From an uncultured Pseudomonadota bacterium (GTDB lineage: Bacteria; Pseudomonadota; Gammaproteobacteria; Methylococcales; Methylomonadaceae): 7,500 nt of DNA. Each line of letters starts with the position of its first letter. Position 1 is the first letter of the stretch. Position numbers and translations under genes: made by a program. The stretch lies in the NCBI GenBank assembly GCA_903953455.1, contig CAJBJW010000164.1:1-7500 (forward strand), in the 5' to 3' direction. The notes under the pieces are model-generated. The model ran no database searches and had not been told where the DNA came from. It saw only the letters and a program-made list of their open reading frames with translations. Below, in pieces: positions 6,165 through 7,500 of the stretch.

Positions 6165-6485
6165 TAGACAAGTTGGAGGCTTCGGTAAACCAGCTATCTT
6201 GCACGTATATTTTAAAGGCGACTGTGGAAATAATTTTTGTAAGTAAAGACTATTGCCAATTTCTTTTCCAAATTCATTTGAAATAGCTTTTATAAAAATT
6301 CGCGTATTAGGTAAGTATTGATACTTTTTATAATATTCACGCATAAAATACAAAATAGTCCAATGAGCCTCTGTTAACTCAATTGATTCAACGTTAGCGA
6401 GTTGAATAGCAACAGATTCGGTCCAATCCTCACCATTTATTAAAAAACCATCCTTAGTTAGATTTAAAGTTGAATTTAATTCCAT
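6162..6485 (-). CDS. tusE: DsrC/TusE family sulfur-carrier protein with two C-terminal cysteines
   Basis: A 107-residue DsrC/TusE protein. The family hallmarks are clear: DGFL near the start, DW at 20-21, LTEAHW (37-42), REYYKKYQ, GNSLYLQKLFP, and the C-terminal arm KIAGLPKPPTCL. TusE accepts persulfide sulfur from TusBCD and passes it to MnmA for 2-thiouridine in tRNA; DsrC proteins carry sulfur in dissimilatory sulfur metabolism. Here the penultimate Cys106 (CysA) is joined by Cys95, eleven residues earlier, at the CysB position where E. coli TusE has threonine. The length fits either subgroup. The start overlaps the tusB end by 10 bases and has no clear Shine-Dalgarno, suggesting translational coupling. 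Family assignment is firm; the role in tRNA thiolation rather than another sulfur pathway is uncertain. Confidence 0.93.
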   Translation of the reverse strand: MELNSTLNLTKDGFLINGEDWTESVAIQLANVESIELTEAHWTILYFMREYYKKYQYLPNTRIFIKAISNEFGKEIGNSLYLQKLFPQSPLKYTCKIAGLPKPPTCL

Positions 6486-6766
6486 GAATAAATAGGCGTG
6501 TGCTCAATTGTCATCTTAACCAGTTCTGCGTTATTTATACAGACAACCCCTTTAATTAATTTATCCTGCAATATGCCGCGAAAAACCAAATCGTCATACA
6601 AAACATAACACGGCACCAACTGAATCAGACCGAGTAGTTTATCTTCAAAAATGGAGTGTTCTAAAAGAGTCAAAACAGAATTATCTAAAAATACAATTAT
6701 CGAATCTTGATTGTATAAACGAGTAAATAGAGAAGTATCCGATAAATTAAATACGAGATGAAGCAT
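6476..6766 (-). CDS. tusB: TusB/DsrH family sulfur-relay subunit
   Basis: A 96-residue protein matching TusB (DsrH), usually about 95 residues. It starts MLHLV, as TusB starts MLHT. It keeps the middle pattern of an acidic/hydrophobic strand (SIIVFLDNSV), the YVLYDDLVFRGI segment, and a C-terminal segment ending in an aromatic (ELVKMTIEHTPIYSW). TusB is the non-catalytic subunit of the TusBCD hexamer, whose active cysteine sits in TusD. No cysteine is seen at the early position known from A. vinosum DsrH; Cys53 and Cys76 are present. The gene begins 7 bases after the SMR gene with only a weak ribosome binding site and overlaps tusE by 10 bases. tusD and tusC are not beside it, which is unusual. 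Confidence 0.85.
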   Translation of the reverse strand: MLHLVFNLSDTSLFTRLYNQDSIIVFLDNSVLTLLEHSIFEDKLLGLIQLVPCYVLYDDLVFRGILQDKLIKGVVCINNAELVKMTIEHTPIYSWN

Positions 6767-6773
6767 AATAACG

Positions 6774-7094
6774 TTAGTACATATCCGTCAATTTTAACCC
6801 AGCAATTCCAAATATCACAAAAGCAATTGATATTAAACGAAATATATCCATCGACTCTTTAAATAAAACAATCCCTATAATTGCAACACCTACCGCACCC
6901 ATTCCGGTCCAAACAGCATAAGCAGTTCCTAAAGGTAACGTTTTGATAGCCAGCATTAATAAATAAAAACTAGAACCGCCAGTAATAGCCGTCACTAAAC
7001 TAGGTAATAACTTGGTAAATCCTTCATTATATTTCAAACTTAAAGCAAAAATAATTTCCATGCAACCTGCGGCAATTAATAATAGCCAATCCAT
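6774..7094 (-). CDS. sugE: SMR family transporter, SugE/Gdx (guanidinium exporter) type
   Basis: A 106-residue small multidrug resistance protein with four predicted membrane helices, the standard length. It acts as an antiparallel or dual-topology dimer in the inner membrane and exchanges protons for a cation. The segment GTAYAVWTGMGAVG (56-69) is nearly that of E. coli SugE. Gdx pocket residues Gly10, Glu13 (the proton/substrate carboxylate), Ser42, Tyr59 and Trp62 are present. Position 16, Trp in SugE/Gdx, is Phe here. Guanidinium export is likely from family, but the Phe16 change leaves room for another substrate. A GGAG ribosome binding site is at 7102-7105. It follows the rRNA terminator with no visible promoter or guanidine riboswitch and leads tusB by 7 bases. 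Confidence 0.88.
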   Translation of the reverse strand: MDWLLLIAAGCMEIIFALSLKYNEGFTKLLPSLVTAITGGSSFYLLMLAIKTLPLGTAYAVWTGMGAVGVAIIGIVLFKESMDIFRLISIAFVIFGIAGLKLTDMY

Positions 7095-7127
7095 GTGTTA
7101 TCTCCAAATTCAGGTCAAAATCTAGTG

Positions 7128-7161
7128 AAAAAAAAAGCCCAACTAGAGAAATTGGGCTTTT
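7128..7161 (-). terminator. rRNA operon intrinsic terminator
   Basis: On the minus strand, GCCCAA (7157-7152) pairs with TTGGGC (7142-7137) across a nine-base loop. Flanking A and T residues can extend the stem, and nine T residues follow (7136-7128). It lies just after 5S rRNA. On the plus strand only four T residues follow the stem, so it would act mainly on the rRNA side. Confidence 0.9.
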
Positions 7162-7171
7162 GAGAAGATAA

Positions 7172-7291
7172 GAGCTTGGCGATTCCCTACTTTCGCATGG
7201 CAAAGTGCCACACTATCATTGGCGCTAAGCGGTTTCACTTCCGAGTTCGGGATGGGATCGGGTGGTTCACGCTCGCTATGTTCACCAAGCA
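7172..7291 (-). rRNA. rrf: 5S ribosomal RNA
   Basis: The minus strand shows the 5S hallmarks: a terminal stem formed by GCTTGG at the 5' end and CCAAGC at the 3' end, the CCCGAACTCGGAAGTGAAAC segment, GATAGTGTGG, and CCATGCGAAAGTAGGGAA. The length is about 120 bases, as expected. It lies downstream of 23S rRNA on the same strand with no tRNA between. End positions may be off by one or two bases. Confidence 0.96.
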
Positions 7292-7299
7292 AACTGGTG

Positions 7300-7320
7300 T
7301 TGCAGAATTATTGTCTGCAA
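7300..7320 (-). repeat. hairpin in the 23S-5S spacer, 5S-proximal
   Basis: TTGCAGA and TCTGCAA form a perfect 7-bp stem with a seven-base loop, eight bases upstream of the mature 5S start on the transcribed strand. A stem here may guide RNase E or other cleavage of the precursor. Confidence 0.5.
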
Positions 7321-7369
7321 GAAAATGGAAAATCTGTCATCTCAAGGTGTATAGTAAAGTAAGCTAATC

Positions 7370-7396
7370 ACACCAATCGAAAAACTGATTGGGTGT
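7370..7396 (-). repeat. hairpin just after the 23S 3' end
   Basis: On the minus strand ACACCCAATC can pair with GATTGGTGT, with one bulged C and an eight-base loop. It begins three to four bases after the predicted 23S 3' end. It may help set processing of the rRNA precursor. Confidence 0.5.
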
Positions 7397-7399
7397 TAT

Positions 7400-7500
7400 A
7401 TGGTCAAGCCTCACGGGCAATTAGTACATGTTAGCTACATTCATTACTGAACTTCCACACCATGCCTATCAACGTTGTAGTCTTCAACAGCCCTTTAGGG
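7400..7500 (-). rRNA. rrl: 23S ribosomal RNA, 3' end (partial)
   Basis: The minus strand carries the conserved 23S 3' terminus, including TGTACTAATTGCCCGTGAGG and then CTTGACC, with the mature end near 7400. Only about 100 bases lie in the window; the rest is beyond the right edge. The TTGCCC variant and the following ATATAACACCC resemble Pseudomonas-like gammaproteobacterial operons more than enteric ones. Confidence 0.95.

Noticed and set aside
7095..7161. Guanidine riboswitch before the SugE-like gene
   Set aside because: The space is filled by the rRNA terminator and a short leader; no paired ACGR-loop hairpins or ykkC-like motif are seen.
7176..7367. 63-residue plus-strand open frame
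   Set aside because: It is antisense to 5S rRNA and the 23S-5S spacer; the peptide is a by-product of rRNA sequence.
7292..7399. tRNA gene between 23S and 5S rRNA
   Set aside because: The spacer has two short hairpins but no T-loop GTTCGANTC or cloverleaf pattern on either strand.

Overview
The window looks like an AT-rich stretch of chromosome from a non-enteric gammaproteobacterium. Three things point there: Hsp15 and TusB/TusE genes, a 23S 3' end and 23S-5S junction of the Pseudomonas-like type (minus strand reads ...TGAGGCTTGACCATATAACACCC), and an Ntr-type promoter with a near-perfect NtrC box and a GG-N10-GC sigma-54 core. I cannot name a genus from sequence alone.

Positions 1-4712 (+ strand) form a nitrogen-acquisition operon. 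A regulatory region (NtrC box 93-109, weaker possible box 62-78, sigma-54 promoter 172-188) is followed by an outer-membrane beta-barrel porin (229-1509), a first ammonium channel (1539-2930), a PII protein of the GlnK/GlnB type (3071-3409) and a second ammonium channel (3411-4712). The apparent logic is that nitrogen limitation activates NtrC, which drives sigma-54 transcription. The porin could admit small nitrogen compounds through the outer membrane, the two Amt channels would move ammonium across the inner membrane, and the PII trimer would plug them when nitrogen returns. The most unusual element is a textbook intrinsic terminator (3437-3464). It lies inside the signal-peptide codons of the second channel, just after glnK, so the same bases seem to act as protein code and as a transcription stop or attenuator.

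Positions 4713-6148 (+) hold ispH (last step of the non-mevalonate isoprenoid pathway) and hslR (Hsp15, ribosome rescue), five bases apart and probably co-transcribed. They converge on the minus-strand genes with only 13 bases between stop codons, and an 11-base tandem duplication spans both stops.

Positions 6162-7094 (- strand) hold, in transcription order, a small multidrug resistance (SMR) transporter of the SugE/Gdx type, tusB (dsrH) and tusE (dsrC). They are spaced 7 bases apart or overlap by 10. The usual partners tusD and tusC (dsrE, dsrF) are absent from the window. The TusE/DsrC protein carries both C-terminal cysteines of true DsrC proteins, not only the one found in E. coli TusE.

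Positions 7128-7500 (- strand) are the end of an rRNA operon: the 23S 3' end, a structured spacer, 5S rRNA and a strong terminator. Only about 33 bases separate the terminator from the SMR start codon, and I see no convincing promoter there, so the sulfur-relay genes may depend on read-through from the rRNA operon or on a promoter I cannot recognise.
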